64,000 bases of DNA from Sanguibacter keddieii DSM 10542 (GCF_000024925.1 NC_013521.1:3286001-3350000); one strand, 5' to 3'. Shown: positions 1-9,533, counted from the stretch's first letter. Program-made: numbers and translations. The notes: generated by a model not told the origin, from the letters alone.

Positions 1-2401
1 CGCAGGCCAGCCCGACCACCTCGTAGCCGTGGTCGATGCCCGCGACGGCGGCCCGCGCCTTCGACACGTACCCGAGGCCCAGGTACAGGTCGACCGCGGC
101 GCCCGCCAGGAGAGCCTCCCGGAGGCTCTTGGTCGCCGTGGTGCCCTGGAGGTGCTCCCGCGCCTCCTCGACCTCGGCGAGCACCTCGTAGTGCGTACCG
201 TCACGCAGGGCGGCCTGCGCCCGGACCGCGACGACCACCACCCCCAGCCCCGACGCCGCGCCCAGGTCGCCCAGCAGCACCGTCTGCTCCGGACCGGCCG
301 GCTCGAACCGCTCGAGCGCCACGATGGACCGCACCGTGCGCACCCCGCGCCCCTCCTGGATCGGGGCGTCCTCGACGGGTACACCGGGCGGCACCTCGAG
401 CAACCACTCCTCCGCCTGCTCGAGGTACCCCAGGAGCGCGCAGCACAGGGCGGCACCGACCGCTGCCTCACGGAGCACGACCGGCCGGTCGACGCTGCGC
501 GCCAGCTCGGCCCCCTGGCGGAAGGCGGCGAGCGCGCCCTCGACGTCGGCGCCGAGCAGGCGCGTCACGGCCCACTCGTAGAGCAGCGGCGCCAGCTCGC
601 CCTTCGCTGCGGTGTCTGCTGTGTCCAGCAGCGGCCCGAGCCCGTCCTGCGCACGCTCGGCCAGGGTGGTCGCCGCGCCGAAGTCACCCGTCAGGCGCAG
701 CGTGACGATCTGCCCCAGCCCCTCCTCCATCGAGCCGAGCACCTGGGCCAAGCCCTCCTCGGGGTGGGTGGCGCGCGGACCGACGTCGTGGAGAGCACCG
801 TCGACCGGCGCGCCCGAGCCGGACGTCCGGCGCCGTTGCGGCCTCAGGACCGGCAGGAGGTGGGCGCGCGCCACGCCGAGGCGCGGGTGCCGGGCCAGCA
901 CCTCCTCGGGGACGGTCTCCACCACGTCGGCGACCACCTCGGGGCGCTCGGCCACGAGTGTCGCCCAGTGCAGGTCGACGAGCTCGGCGCAGGCCTCCCA
1001 CGTCCGTGCGGCCAGGAGGTGGCCCACCGCCTCGTCGACCCGCCCCTGGGACGTCCGCAGGCGGGCGAGACGACGCTGCGCGACCCGGAACCGCCGCGGC
1101 TCCTCAGACCGGAAGATCTCTGCGGCCGCGAGCCGCACCGCCTCGACGTAGCGGAACCGGGCGTCGTCCTCGTCCGTGTCCTGGACGAGGAGCCCGAGGT
1201 CGAGGAGCGCGCCCACGTGCCGGGCCGAGTCGCGCAGGCCGCTGCTCGCCACGGCGTCGTCCACCGTGAACGCGCCCAGCAGCCCGGTGTGCTGGACGAA
1301 CCGCCGCATCCCCTGGTCGTCGAGCTCGTCCCAGACCGCCCGGAGGTACGCGAAGCCTGCGGTGAGGTCGACGGTGACCTCCGCCACGGGAGAGACCACC
1401 GAGTGCAGCACCGCCCGGTCGACGCGCGCTCCAGGACCGGCAGGCGAGGTGCGGGCGGGCGACGGCCCACCGGGGGGCAGGTCTCTCGACGACGGGCTGC
1501 GGGAGGACGGGCTGCGTGACGACGGGCGCCGGGCGGGAGGGCCGCCTGTCGTCTGTGCGGGGAAGACCAGACCAGGGAGCGCTGCGGCGCCGGGAGCAGC
1601 CGGGGGTAGGCGCCCCGAGAACCCGCCGGTCACCGCAGCCTGCAGGTCGTCCGCCGCTGCCCCGAGCGCGGCGGACCTCACCCGTCCCTCGGTGCGCGAC
1701 GCAGAGACAGAGCCCGCCAGCACGGCCCGCAGCAGCGCCGGCCAGCCACCGGTGTCCCGGACCAGCCGGTGCACCTGGTCGGGTGTGAGCTCGTGCCCCA
1801 GCGCGGAGACGAGCCCGGCGGCGTCGTCCACGCTCAGCAGGAGGTCCTGGGGTCCCAGCTCGACCGAGTCCACCGTCGACGCCAGGAGCGCGTCGGCCGT
1901 GCGGGGCGACCGTGCCAGGACGACGACGTCGAGGGTGTCGAAACGGCTCACGAGGTCGAGCAGCTCGCCGGCCACGTGCGGGTCGGTGTTGTCGTCGAAG
2001 TCGTCGACCACCACGCACAGCGGGTCGGAGCGCCCGGCCAGCGCGGCGACCACGTCGCTGCGGCCAGGGGCGAGCCCCGGCTCGACCACGCCGAGACCGG
2101 AACGCCACATCTCGTCGGCCAGCCGTGCCCAGAACGGAGCGGGCATGCCGTCGGAGAGCACCGACGGGAGACGGCACGACACCCACACCAGGTCGACGTG
2201 CGCGGCGCGGCCCCTGGCCCACCCGCTGACGAGCGCGGTCTTCCCGTACCCCTTGGGGGCCCGCAGCACCGTGAGCGGCTCGTGGCGGTCGAGCAGGGCG
2301 GTGAGCGTCGGCTTGGCGACGAGGACCGAGGGCGCGCGGGGCAGCCGGGCGGGGCGCGCGCCGTCGCGCGCTCCGGCGTGCCTCTCCGAGTCTCCCGACA
2401 T
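1..2401 (-). CDS. MalT/LuxR-type ATP-dependent transcriptional regulator, N-terminal part (runs off left edge)
   Basis: This frame stays open from an ATG at 2401 to the window edge, 800 codons without a stop, so the C-terminus is missing. The protein shows a Walker A motif (APKGYGKT, about residues 48-55) and a Walker B-like stretch (LCVVVDDFDD, about residue 127). An alpha-helical Ala/Leu/Glu-rich region resembling the TPR-like part of MalT-family STAND ATPases follows. Such proteins usually end in a LuxR helix-turn-helix, which would lie outside the window. A low-complexity insert with repeated SSRSP units sits at about residues 290-306 between the ATPase and helical parts. The start follows AGGG by about 8 bases. 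The gene reads away from map with 129 bp between them. Its ligand and targets cannot be told. The family call is fairly firm; the regulatory role is inferred. Confidence 0.75.
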   Translation of the reverse strand, partial: MSGDSERHAGARDGARPARLPRAPSVLVAKPTLTALLDRHEPLTVLRAPKGYGKTALVSGWARGRAAHVDLVWVSCRLPSVLSDGMPAPFWARLADEMWRSGLGVVEPGLAPGRSDVVAALAGRSDPLCVVVDDFDDNTDPHVAGELLDLVSRFDTLDVVVLARSPRTADALLASTVDSVELGPQDLLLSVDDAAGLVSALGHELTPDQVHRLVRDTGGWPALLRAVLAGSVSASRTEGRVRSAALGAAADDLQAAVTGGFSGRLPPAAPGAAALPGLVFPAQTTGGPPARRPSSRSPSSRSPSSRDLPPGGPSPARTSPAGPGARVDRAVLHSVVSPVAEVTVDLTAGFAYLRAVWDELDDQGMRRFVQHTGLLGAFTVDDAVASSGLRDSARHVGALLDLGLLVQDTDEDDARFRYVEAVRLAAAEIFRSEEPRRFRVAQRRLARLRTSQGRVDEAVGHLLAARTWEACAELVDLHWATLVAERPEVVADVVETVPEEVLARHPRLGVARAHLLPVLRPQRRRTSGSGAPVDGALHDVGPRATHPEEGLAQVLGSMEEGLGQIVTLRLTGDFGAATTLAERAQDGLGPLLDTADTAAKGELAPLLYEWAVTRLLGADVEGALAAFRQGAELARSVDRPVVLREAAVGAALCCALLGYLEQAEEWLLEVPPGVPVEDAPIQEGRGVRTVRSIVALERFEPAGPEQTVLLGDLGAASGLGVVVVAVRAQAALRDGTHYEVLAEVEEAREHLQGTTATKSLREALLAGAAVDLYLGLGYVSKARAAVAGIDHGYEVVGLAC

Positions 2402-2530
2402 CTTGTCGCCCTGCCCGCTGGCCCTTCTGCTCGAAGGACGAGAGATCCTGGATCGCCCAGGAATCGTGACGGTACCGGCGGACCTGCGTGCTGGGAAGTG
2501 GTCGGCGCGAAGATCCCCCGCCCGAAAGGC

Positions 2531-3370
2531 TCAGACCGGGGCGATCCGCACGCCGAGGGCAGCCAGGCGCTCTGCGCCGCCGTCCGGAGCCGTCAGGACC
2601 CACACACCGCCGTCGAGCACCGCGACGGTGTGCTCGGAGTGCGCGGCACGCGACCCGTCGCTGGTGACGACCGTCCAGTCGTCCTCGCAGACGTGCGTCA
2701 GCTGGTCGCCACGGGTGATCATCGGCTCGACCGCGAGGCACATGCCCGGCCGGATCTTGGCGCCGCGCTCCCGCGTGCGGTAGTTGAGGACGTCGGGCGC
2801 CTGGTGCATCGACGTCCCGATGCCGTGGCCGACGTAGTCCTCGACGATGCCGTACCGTGCGCCGTCACGCTCGGCCGCCTCGGTGATCGAGTCGTCGACC
2901 GCGTTCGCCACCGCGCTCAGGCGGTCGCCCGACGCCAGGGCCGCGACACCGGCCCAGAGCGCGTCCTCGGTGGCCCGCACGAGTGCGAGGTCGGCCGGGT
3001 CCGCAGCAGCGTCTCCACCGACCACGAAGGACAGGGCGGCGTCCGCGTGCCAGCCGTCGACGATCGCGCCGCAGTCGACCGACACGAGGTCACCGTCGAC
3101 CAGGGCACGGTCCCCGGGGATGCCGTGGATCACGGCGTCGTTGACCGAGATGCACACCGTGGCGGGGAAGCCCTCGTAGCCGAGGAACGACGCCGTGGCC
3201 CCGGCATCGGCGATCACGTCGGCGGCGACGGCGTCGAGCCCGGAGGTCGTGCTCCCGGACACGGCCGCGGTCCGCACCGCGTCGAGGGCGGCCGCGACCA
3301 CGAGACCGGCGCGCCGCATGCACGCGACCTGCTCAGGCGTCTTGTACTCGATCTTCTCGCGGCCGAACAC
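2531..3370 (-). CDS. map: Type I methionine aminopeptidase
   Basis: Removes the initiator methionine from new proteins in the cytosol. The 279-residue product carries the five conserved metal ligands and the substrate histidine of the type I family: VIHGIP, SVDCG with a second Asp in HADAA, GHGIG, AVEPM and a final Glu in SEHTV. The frame is open further upstream into adk, but the GTG at 3370 (VFGREKIEYKT) lies 13 bp after the adk stop behind a G-rich stretch and gives the normal length, so I chose it. It is the last gene of secY-adk-map, a common arrangement that links export, nucleotide balance and protein maturation. No clear terminator hairpin is visible after the stop. Confidence 0.95.
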   Translation of the reverse strand: MFGREKIEYKTPEQVACMRRAGLVVAAALDAVRTAAVSGSTTSGLDAVAADVIADAGATASFLGYEGFPATVCISVNDAVIHGIPGDRALVDGDLVSVDCGAIVDGWHADAALSFVVGGDAAADPADLALVRATEDALWAGVAALASGDRLSAVANAVDDSITEAAERDGARYGIVEDYVGHGIGTSMHQAPDVLNYRTRERGAKIRPGMCLAVEPMITRGDQLTHVCEDDWTVVTSDGSRAAHSEHTVAVLDGGVWVLTAPDGGAERLAALGVRIAPV

Positions 3371-3383
3371 CCCGTCGCCCCCG

Positions 3384-3968
3384 TCAGCCCTGGAGCTGGT
3401 CGAGCGCGGAGAGCAGACGAGCCGTGACCTCGTCGACCGAGCCGATGCCGTCGACCTGCGCGAGCGCGTCGCGGTCGGCGTACAGCGCGGCGATCGGAGC
3501 GGTCTGCTCCGCGTACACCGAGAGGCGGTGCCGGATGACGGGCTCGGTGTCGTCGGCACGGCCCTCGATCTCGGCACGACCGAGGAGGCGCTCCACGACG
3601 ACCTCGGGGTCGGCGGTGATCTCGACGGCGCCGTCGATCGTCAGACCGAGGTCGGCGAGGATCGCGTCGAGCTCGGCGACCTGGGCCACGTTGCGCGGGT
3701 AGCCGTCGAGGATGAACCCCTGCTCCCCCGCAGCGACCTTGCCCGCGAGCTTGTCGCGGACCATCGCGTTGGTGACCTCGTCGGGGACGAGCTCACCCTT
3801 GGCCGTGTACTGCTGGGCCAGCTGACCGAGCTCGGTCTCGCCCTTGATGTTGGCGCGGAAGATGTCGCCGGTCGAGATGGCCTCGATGCTCAGGGACTCG
3901 GCCAGGCGTGCTGCCTGCGTGCCCTTGCCTGCTCCGGGAGGGCCGAGGAGGACGATGCGTGCGCTCAA
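3384..3968 (-). CDS. adk: Adenylate kinase
   Basis: Converts ATP plus AMP into two ADP. The P-loop GPPGAGKGT is at residues 9-17, followed by the AMP-binding STGD and DGYPRN motifs. The LID between about residues 122 and 137 is the short form without zinc cysteines, typical of actinobacteria. The length of 194 residues fits. The likely start is a TTG at 3968 that overlaps the secY stop (TTGA), pointing to translational coupling; the next in-frame codons upstream are inside secY. A weak GAAGGG lies about 11 bases upstream. The exact start is the only doubt. Confidence 0.93.
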   Translation of the reverse strand: MSARIVLLGPPGAGKGTQAARLAESLSIEAISTGDIFRANIKGETELGQLAQQYTAKGELVPDEVTNAMVRDKLAGKVAAGEQGFILDGYPRNVAQVAELDAILADLGLTIDGAVEITADPEVVVERLLGRAEIEGRADDTEPVIRHRLSVYAEQTAPIAALYADRDALAQVDGIGSVDEVTARLLSALDQLQG

Positions 3969-5257
3969 CGGAGGAACCCTTCGTAGTGTCGCTGCTGCAG
4001 CTGCGAGTCGATCTGCTTCACCGTCTCGAGGCCGACGCCCACGATGATGAGGATCGACGTGCCGCCGAACGGGATGTTGGTGCTGACGTCGAGCACGATG
4101 AACGTGATCGTCGGGATCAGCGCGATGATCGCCAGGTACAGGGCACCGGCGGAGGTGATCCTGGTGATCACGTAGTCGAGGTACTCGGCGGTCGGGCGAC
4201 CGGCACGGATGCCGGGGACAAACCCGCCGTACTTCTTCATGTTGTCGGCGACCTCGTCCGGGTTGAACGTGATGGCCGTGTAGAAGAAGCAGAAGAAGAG
4301 GATGAGGAGCACGTACAGCGCGATGTGCAGCGGGGCCTCGGGCTGTGCGATGTTGCGCTGGACCCACTGGACCCAGCCGGCCTCCGGGGCGGCGAACTGC
4401 GCGATGAGCGCAGGGACGGCCAGCAGGGAGGACGCGAAGATCACCGGGATGACACCGGCCATGTTGATCTTGATCGGGATGTACGTCGTCGACCCGCCGT
4501 ACATCTTGCGGCCGACCATGCGCTTGGCGTACTGGACCGGGATGCGGCGCTGCGACTGCTCGACGAACACCACGGCCGCGATGACCACGAGGGTCACCAG
4601 CACGACGATGATGAACTTCTGGACGCCACCGGCGCCGCCGGCGATCGAGAACAGCGCGGGCGGGAAGCTCGCCGCGATCGAGGTGAAGATGAGGAGCGAC
4701 ATGCCGTTGCCGACGCCACGCTCGCTGATGAGCTCACCGAGCCACATGATGAGGCCGGCGCCGCCGGTCATCGTGATGACGATGAGGAGCGAGGTCATGA
4801 AGCTGTCGTTCGGGATGACGTCGCACCCGGGCAGCAGCTGGCCGTTGCGGGCCATCGTCACGTAGGTCGTTGCCTGGAGGACGGCGAGGCCGATCGTCAG
4901 GTAGCGCGTGTACTGCGTGAGCTTGGCGGTGCCCGACTGGCCCTCCTTGTGGAGCGCCTCGAAGTGAGGGATGACCACGCGGAGCAGCTGCACGATGATG
5001 CTCGCGGTGATGTACGGCATGATGCCGAGCGCGAAGATCGAGAGCTGCAGCAGCGCGCCGCCGGAGAACAGGTTCACGAGCCCGAGGAGCTCGCCGGTCC
5101 CGCCGTCGGCGAGGCAGGCCTGGACGTTCCCGTAGTCGATCCCCGGGGACGGGATGAAGGAACCCAGGCGGAACAGCGCCATGATCGAGATCGTGAACAG
5201 CAGCTTGCGCCGCAGGTCGGGCGTGCGGAACGCCCTTGCGAATGCGCTGAGCACCAA
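3965..5257 (-). CDS. secY: Preprotein translocase subunit SecY
   Basis: Central channel of the Sec export pathway in the cytoplasmic membrane. The 430 residues give the usual ten membrane spans. Family landmarks visible include the N-terminal FRTPDLRRKLLFTI, the plug region with GIDYG, the basic loop VEQSQRRIPVQYAKR and the C-terminal loop with GIRAGRPTAEYLDYV. It is followed directly by adk with overlapping stop and start. It is separated from rplO by 228 bp that hold the rplO terminator, so it is probably transcribed on its own rather than as the tail of the spc operon. SecE, its partner, is encoded about 28 kb away in this window. Confidence 0.97.
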   Translation of the reverse strand: MVLSAFARAFRTPDLRRKLLFTISIMALFRLGSFIPSPGIDYGNVQACLADGGTGELLGLVNLFSGGALLQLSIFALGIMPYITASIIVQLLRVVIPHFEALHKEGQSGTAKLTQYTRYLTIGLAVLQATTYVTMARNGQLLPGCDVIPNDSFMTSLLIVITMTGGAGLIMWLGELISERGVGNGMSLLIFTSIAASFPPALFSIAGGAGGVQKFIIVVLVTLVVIAAVVFVEQSQRRIPVQYAKRMVGRKMYGGSTTYIPIKINMAGVIPVIFASSLLAVPALIAQFAAPEAGWVQWVQRNIAQPEAPLHIALYVLLILFFCFFYTAITFNPDEVADNMKKYGGFVPGIRAGRPTAEYLDYVITRITSAGALYLAIIALIPTITFIVLDVSTNIPFGGTSILIIVGVGLETVKQIDSQLQQRHYEGFLR

Positions 5258-5440
5258 GTCCTCCTGGTCCGCCGAGGCGGGAAGTCGTCACCGTCTGTGC
5301 GGCGTGTGGAGTCGGCACCGAGTCGACGGTGCCTGTGTGAAGCCTGTCGAACCCTGGCCGCCGCCGGAGCGGCGCGGGAGTGACTGGACGAGTCTAGTGG
5401 ATGGTCTGGTCCAACTCGGACATCTGGATGGACAGACGAC
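5258..5440 (-). promoter_or_regulatory. Probable secY-adk-map promoter region
   Basis: The rplO terminator ends transcription just upstream, so secY needs its own start here. A good -10 hexamer, TAGACT, lies on the minus strand at 5391-5396; no convincing -35 sits 16-18 bp before it. This would leave a leader of about 130 nt. The region otherwise holds no gene. Confidence 0.3.
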
Positions 5441-5478
5441 GACAGGGCCGGCAGCGCGTGTGCGCCACCGGCCCTGTC
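5441..5478 (-). terminator. Terminator hairpin after rplO
   Basis: Perfect 11-bp arms at 5441-5451 and 5468-5478 (GACAGGGCCGG and its complement) with a 16-base loop, starting 8 bases after the rplO stop. There is no T-run after it on the transcribed strand, as is usual for actinobacterial hairpin terminators. Confidence 0.75.
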
Positions 5479-5485
5479 GGGTGTG

Positions 5486-6118
5486 TCATGCCTGCGAGAC
5501 GGAACCGCCAGCAGCAAGGATCTTGTCCTTGGCGGAGCTCGAGAGACGGTCGACCGTCACGTCGAGCTTGACGGTGATCTCACCCGTGCCGAGGACCTTG
5601 ACGAGCTCGCCCTTGCGGACTGCGCCCTTCGCGACAAGGTCGTCCACCGTGACGGATCCACCCTCGGGGTAGAGCGCCGACAGCTTCTCCAGGTTCACGA
5701 CCTGGTACTCGGTGCGGAACGGGTTCTTGAAGCCACGGAGCTTCGGAAGCCGCATGTGCAGCGGCATCTGTCCACCCTCGAAGCGCTCAGGAACCTGGTA
5801 GCGGGCCTTCTGGCCCTTGGTCCCACGTCCCGCGGTCTTGCCCTTGGAGCCGTGACCGCGACCCACGCGGGTCTTGGCGGTCTTGGCGCCCGGAGCAGGA
5901 CGCAGGTGGTGGACCTTGAGGGCCCCACCTGCACCGGCCGCGGCCACCGGCGCAGCGTCCTCGGCCTTGGCGGCCTTGGTCGTCTTCGCCTTGGGTGCTG
6001 CCTTGGCGGGAGCCTCGGCTGCAGACTTCGCAGCAGGCGCCTTCTTGGCAGCGGTCTTCTTCACGGGAGCGTCGGTCGCCTCGACGGCCGCGTCCTTCTT
6101 GTCTGACTTCTCAGCCAT
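5486..6118 (-). CDS. rplO: 50S ribosomal protein L15 with a long Ala/Lys N-terminal extension
   Basis: Large-subunit assembly protein. The conserved L15 body begins around residue 66 ([22 protein letters not shown]) and includes the Gly/Lys-rich [14 protein letters not shown] segment. Before it comes a low-complexity stretch rich in Ala, Lys and Pro that standard L15 proteins of about 145 residues lack, so the protein is 210 residues. The ATG at 6118 lies 10 bases after AGGAGG; a GTG two codons earlier overlaps the rpmD stop and is an alternative. Last gene of the spc operon, followed by a terminator. The extension may bind RNA or be disordered; its role is unknown. Confidence 0.95.
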   Translation of the reverse strand: MAEKSDKKDAAVEATDAPVKKTAAKKAPAAKSAAEAPAKAAPKAKTTKAAKAEDAAPVAAAGAGGALKVHHLRPAPGAKTAKTRVGRGHGSKGKTAGRGTKGQKARYQVPERFEGGQMPLHMRLPKLRGFKNPFRTEYQVVNLEKLSALYPEGGSVTVDDLVAKGAVRKGELVKVLGTGEITVKLDVTVDRLSSSAKDKILAAGGSVSQA

Positions 6119-6120
6119 GA

Positions 6121-6303
6121 TCACTCGACCTCCTCGACGGTGACGAGGTGCGCCACCGTGACGACCATCCCGCGAATCTCCGGGCGGTCCTCCTTCACGG
6201 CCGTGTCACCGATCCGCTTGAGGCCCAGAGTGCGCAGGGTGTCGCGCTGATTCTGCTTGCCGCCGATGGCGGACTTGACCTGGGTCACCTTGAGGCGGGC
6301 CAT
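6121..6303 (-). CDS. rpmD: 50S ribosomal protein L30
   Basis: Small large-subunit protein of 60 residues, starting [15 protein letters not shown] and ending in VTVEEVE, a full-length bacterial L30 with the GLKRIGD core. Two adjacent ATG codons (6306 and 6303) overlap the rpsE stop; the second gives the standard MARLKV start. Tight coupling with rpsE (overlap) and rplO (2-bp gap) shows it belongs to the spc operon. Confidence 0.95.
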   Translation of the reverse strand: MARLKVTQVKSAIGGKQNQRDTLRTLGLKRIGDTAVKEDRPEIRGMVVTVAHLVTVEEVE

Positions 6304-6974
6304 CATGCACCTGCCTCTGCTGCCGGAGCCTTGCCCGCTGCCTGCGCACGGAGCATGGCCGCCGGGGCGACGTGCTCGAGCGGGAGGCCGCGACGAGCAG
6401 CAACCTGCTCGGGAAGCTCGAGGCCGCGGAGCGCCGCCACCGTCGCGTGGACGATGTTGATGGCGTTCGAGGACCCGAGGGACTTCGACAGGACGTCGTG
6501 GATGCCGGCGCACTCGAGGACGGCGCGGACCGGACCACCGGCGATCACACCGGTACCCGGTGCGGCCGGACGGAGGAACACGACGCCTGCGGCTGCCTCG
6601 CCCGTGACGGGGTGAGGGACCGTGCCCTGGATGCGGGGAACCTTGAAGAAGTTCTTCTTGGCTTCCTCGACACCCTTGGCGATGGCGGCGGGAACTTCCT
6701 TGGCCTTGCCGTAGCCGACGCCGACGGTACCGTCGCCGTCACCCACCACGACGAGCGCGGTGAAGCTGAAGCGGCGGCCACCCTTGACGACCTTGGCGAC
6801 ACGGTTGATGGTGACGACGCGCTCGACGAAAGCACTCTTCTCGGCGGCGTCACCGCGGCGACCGTCTCCGCCGCGGCCTCCGCCGCGACGGTCGTTCCTA
6901 CGGTCGTTGTTGTTGTTCTCAGTGGTGGCGCCGCCCGTGGGGGCGCCGGTGGTGCTGCGCTGCCCTGCAGCCAT
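6303..6974 (-). CDS. rpsE: 30S ribosomal protein S5 with Arg/Gly/Asn-rich N-terminus
   Basis: Small-subunit protein that helps keep decoding accurate. The double-stranded-RNA-binding S5 domain starts near residue 47 ([23 protein letters not shown]) and is followed by the C-terminal S5 domain ([15 protein letters not shown]). The first 45 residues are a low-complexity run with four Asn in a row and RG repeats, and the tail is Ala-rich, bringing it to 223 residues against about 166 in E. coli. The ATG at 6974 follows AAAGGA by 7 bases. Sits in the spc operon between rplR and rpmD. Confidence 0.96.
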   Translation of the reverse strand: MAAGQRSTTGAPTGGATTENNNNDRRNDRRGGGRGGDGRRGDAAEKSAFVERVVTINRVAKVVKGGRRFSFTALVVVGDGDGTVGVGYGKAKEVPAAIAKGVEEAKKNFFKVPRIQGTVPHPVTGEAAAGVVFLRPAAPGTGVIAGGPVRAVLECAGIHDVLSKSLGSSNAINIVHATVAALRGLELPEQVAARRGLPLEHVAPAAMLRAQAAGKAPAAEAGA

Positions 6975-7014
6975 CAGAGAGTCCTTTGCTTCGATGCGGA
7001 AGTGGTTCGCGTCA

Positions 7015-7386
7015 TCACAGGGCCAGACCGCCTTCGCGGGCCCCGTCGGCGACTGCTGCCACTCGGCCGTGGTACTTGTTGCCCCCGCGGTCGAACACGA
7101 CTGCCTCGACGCCGGCAGCCTTGGCACGCTCGGCGACGAGCTCGCCGATCTTGCGGGCCTTGGCCGTCTTGTCGCCGTCGAAGGCGCGCAGGTCGGCCTC
7201 GAGGGTCGAAGCCGAGGCGACGGTCTTGCCGACCGTGTCGTCGACGACCTGAGCGGTCATGTGACGAGCGGAGCGGGTAACCACCAGACGCGGCTGAGCA
7301 GCCGTGCCTGAGATCTTCTTGCGCAGGCGCAGGTGACGGCGCTGACGCGCGACTGCCTTGCCCTTGCCCATGATCTTGAGAGCCAT
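7015..7386 (-). CDS. rplR: 50S ribosomal protein L18
   Basis: Binds 5S rRNA and helps attach it to the large subunit. The 123-residue product has the basic N-terminus ([15 protein letters not shown]) and the conserved end with [24 protein letters not shown]. It starts 2 bp after the rplF stop and precedes rpsE by 40 bp, in the normal spc order. Confidence 0.97.
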   Translation of the reverse strand: MALKIMGKGKAVARQRRHLRLRKKISGTAAQPRLVVTRSARHMTAQVVDDTVGKTVASASTLEADLRAFDGDKTAKARKIGELVAERAKAAGVEAVVFDRGGNKYHGRVAAVADGAREGGLAL

Positions 7387-7388
7387 GG

Positions 7389-7928
7389 TTACTTACCAGC
7401 CTTTCCGGCCTTGCGACGGACGATCTCGCCCGCGTAACGCACGCCCTTGCCCTTGTAGGGCTCCGGCTTGCGGATCTTGCGGATGTTCGCGGCGACCTCG
7501 CCCACCTGCTGCTTGTCGATGCCGCTGACCGAGAACTTGGTCGGCGCCTCGACGGCGAAGGTGATGCCCTCGGGGGCCGAGATGACCACCGGGTGGCTGA
7601 AGCCGAGCGCGAACTCGAGCTCGGAACCCTTGGCCGTCACGCGGTAACCGGTGCCGACGATCTCGAGCTTCTTCTCGTAGCCCTCGGTCACACCGGTGAT
7701 GATGTTGGCGAGGAGCGTACGGGTGAGCCCGTGCAGGGCGCGTGAGGTGCGCTCGTCGTTGGGACGGGTGACCGCGAGGGCACCGTCCTCAGCGAGCGAG
7801 ACCTCGATGGGGGCGGGGATGACGTGCTCGAGGGTTCCCTTGGGACCCTTGACCGTCACCAGCGCTCCGCTGATGCTGACGTCCACACCGGACGGAACCG
7901 GGACGGGGACTTTGCCGATACGGGACAT
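7389..7928 (-). CDS. rplF: 50S ribosomal protein L6
   Basis: Large-subunit protein near the sarcin-ricin loop. Product of 179 residues beginning [15 protein letters not shown] and ending with the L6 signature region [18 protein letters not shown] followed by RKAGKAGK. The frame is open 18 codons further upstream, but the ATG at 7928 gives the universal MSRIGK start. Spc operon, between rpsH and rplR. Confidence 0.97.
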   Translation of the reverse strand: MSRIGKVPVPVPSGVDVSISGALVTVKGPKGTLEHVIPAPIEVSLAEDGALAVTRPNDERTSRALHGLTRTLLANIITGVTEGYEKKLEIVGTGYRVTAKGSELEFALGFSHPVVISAPEGITFAVEAPTKFSVSGIDKQQVGEVAANIRKIRKPEPYKGKGVRYAGEIVRRKAGKAGK

Positions 7929-7953
7929 GGCTAACTTCCTCTCCGTCTTCCGA

Positions 7954-8352
7954 TTACCAGACGTAGGCGAGGACTTCCCCACCCACGCCCTTCTGTGCGG
8001 CCTGCTTGTCGGTCAGGAGGCCTGAGGACGTGGACAGGATCGCCACACCCAGACCGCCGAGGACCTTCGGCAGGTTCGTGGACTTCGCGTACACACGAAG
8101 GCCAGGCTTCGAGATACGGCGGATGCCGGCGAGCGAACGCTCGCGGCTCGGGCCGAACTTCAGCTGGATGGTGAGGTACTTGCCCACGGGCGCGTCCTCG
8201 ACGGTCCAGCCGGAGATGTATCCCTCGGCCTGCAAAATCTCAGCAATGTGCGACTTCAGCTTCGAGAACGGCATCTGAACCGTCTCGTGGTAAGCCGAGT
8301 TCGCGTTACGCAGACGCGTGAGCATGTCTGCGATCGGGTCGGTCATCGTCAT
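7954..8352 (-). CDS. rpsH: 30S ribosomal protein S8
   Basis: Binds 16S rRNA and, in other bacteria, represses the spc operon by binding its mRNA. The 132-residue protein has the N-terminal [13 protein letters not shown] motif and ends with the S8 signature [26 protein letters not shown]. The first ATG (8352) gives MTMTDPIAD; the ATG two codons later is also possible. Preceded by a 74-bp gap after rpsN. Confidence 0.97.
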   Translation of the reverse strand: MTMTDPIADMLTRLRNANSAYHETVQMPFSKLKSHIAEILQAEGYISGWTVEDAPVGKYLTIQLKFGPSRERSLAGIRRISKPGLRVYAKSTNLPKVLGGLGVAILSTSSGLLTDKQAAQKGVGGEVLAYVW

Positions 8353-8426
8353 TGGGCTGTAGCCCTTCCTCGCCGGGGTATCCGGTACGTGCCACGAGGG
8401 GCACCGCCGGACCTACGACGTAGTTG

Positions 8427-8612
8427 TTACCAGCTGCTCTTGGTGACGCCGGGAAGCTCGCCGCGGTGCGCCATCTCGCGCACGCAGATACGGCAGAGCC
8501 CGAACTTGCGGTACACAGAGTGCGGGCGACCGCACTTCTGGCACCGGGTGTAAGCGCGAACCGCGAACTTGGGCTTTGCGGCTGCCTTGTTGACCAGGGC
8601 CTTCTTCGCCAT
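8427..8612 (-). CDS. rpsN: 30S ribosomal protein S14, zinc-binding type
   Basis: Small-subunit head protein of 61 residues. Four cysteines in two CxxC pairs (24/27 and 40/43) bind zinc, marking the type Z form, with the conserved [20 protein letters not shown] core. It sits 1 bp after rplE in the spc operon. Many actinobacteria carry a second, cysteine-free S14 elsewhere for zinc limitation; none is in this window. Confidence 0.97.
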   Translation of the reverse strand: MAKKALVNKAAAKPKFAVRAYTRCQKCGRPHSVYRKFGLCRICVREMAHRGELPGVTKSSW

Positions 8613-8613
8613 G

Positions 8614-9183
8614 TCAGAGCTCCTTGAAGGGGAAGCCGAGACGCTTCAGGAGCGAACGGCCCTCAGCGTCGGTGGTCGCGGTCGTCACGATGGTGATGTC
8701 CATACCGCGAACGCGGTCGACCTTGTCGGGGTCGATCTCGTGGAACATGGACTGCTCGTTCAGACCGAACGTGTAGTTGCCGTGACCGTCGAACTGCTTG
8801 GGCGAGAGCCCACGGAAGTCACGGATACGCGGGAGCGCGATCGACAGCAGACGGTCGGCGAACTCCCACATGCGGTCGCCACGCAGCGTGACGTGGGCGC
8901 CGATGGGCATACCCTCACGCAGCTTGAACTGGGCGATCGACTTGCGGGCCTTCGTGACCTGCGGCTTCTGACCGGTGATGGCCGTGAGGTCGCGGATGGC
9001 GCCCTCGATCAGCTTGGCGTCCTTCGCAGCGTCTCCGACACCCATGTTGACGACGATCTTCGTGAGACCGGCGACCTGGTTGACGTTCTCGTGCGAGAAC
9101 TCCTCGTGGAGCGCCGGGAGGATCTCCGCGGCGTAGCGGGCCTTGAGGCGAGGCTGTGCCTTCGCGTACGTCTCGGTGCTCAT
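8614..9183 (-). CDS. rplE: 50S ribosomal protein L5
   Basis: Binds 5S rRNA and contacts the P-site tRNA. Product of 189 residues with the L5 signature around [20 protein letters not shown] and the C-terminal [26 protein letters not shown]. Its ATG overlaps the rplX stop by one base, so translation is probably coupled. Confidence 0.97.
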   Translation of the reverse strand: MSTETYAKAQPRLKARYAAEILPALHEEFSHENVNQVAGLTKIVVNMGVGDAAKDAKLIEGAIRDLTAITGQKPQVTKARKSIAQFKLREGMPIGAHVTLRGDRMWEFADRLLSIALPRIRDFRGLSPKQFDGHGNYTFGLNEQSMFHEIDPDKVDRVRGMDITIVTTATTDAEGRSLLKRLGFPFKEL

Positions 9184-9533
9184 CAGATGTCCTTCGCGGT
9201 GTCGCCGTGACCGCGCGTCACGCGGACACGGACCGTACGAGTACGACCGTCGCGCTCGACCTGCTCGGTGCGGGCACCGATGCGCTTGCCGCGCTTGGCC
9301 TCGGCGTCGTAGAACTGCACGTTGCTGACGTGGATCGGGGCCTCGACGGACTCGATCCCGCCCGTGCGGGTCCCACGCTGGGTCTGGCCGACCTTGACGT
9401 GCTTCGTGACGCGCTGGACACCCTCGACGATCACGCGGTCGGAGTCCGTGAGGACCTCGAGCACGCGGCCGGTCTTGCCCTTGTCGCGACCGGCGATCAC
9501 GATCACCGTGTCGCCCTTCTTGATCTTCGCCAT
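9183..9533 (-). CDS. rplX: 50S ribosomal protein L24
   Basis: Early assembly protein of the large subunit. The 116 residues start with a KOW motif ([25 protein letters not shown]) and contain the L24 consensus [18 protein letters not shown]. The tail (about residues 90-116) is longer than in E. coli L24, with many Arg and Thr. Spc operon, 2 bp after rplN. Confidence 0.96.
   Translation of the reverse strand: MAKIKKGDTVIVIAGRDKGKTGRVLEVLTDSDRVIVEGVQRVTKHVKVGQTQRGTRTGGIESVEAPIHVSNVQFYDAEAKRGKRIGARTEQVERDGRTRTVRVRVTRGHGDTAKDI

Noticed and set aside
29-1519. Plus-strand 496-codon frame at the left edge
   Set aside because: The minus-strand frame encodes Walker A and B motifs of a MalT-like ATPase; the plus-strand product is Arg/Pro/Glu-rich nonsense.
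1485-1530. Possible tandem repeat or CRISPR-like array
   Set aside because: Only two to three short imperfect units within a coding frame; no spacers or regular spacing.
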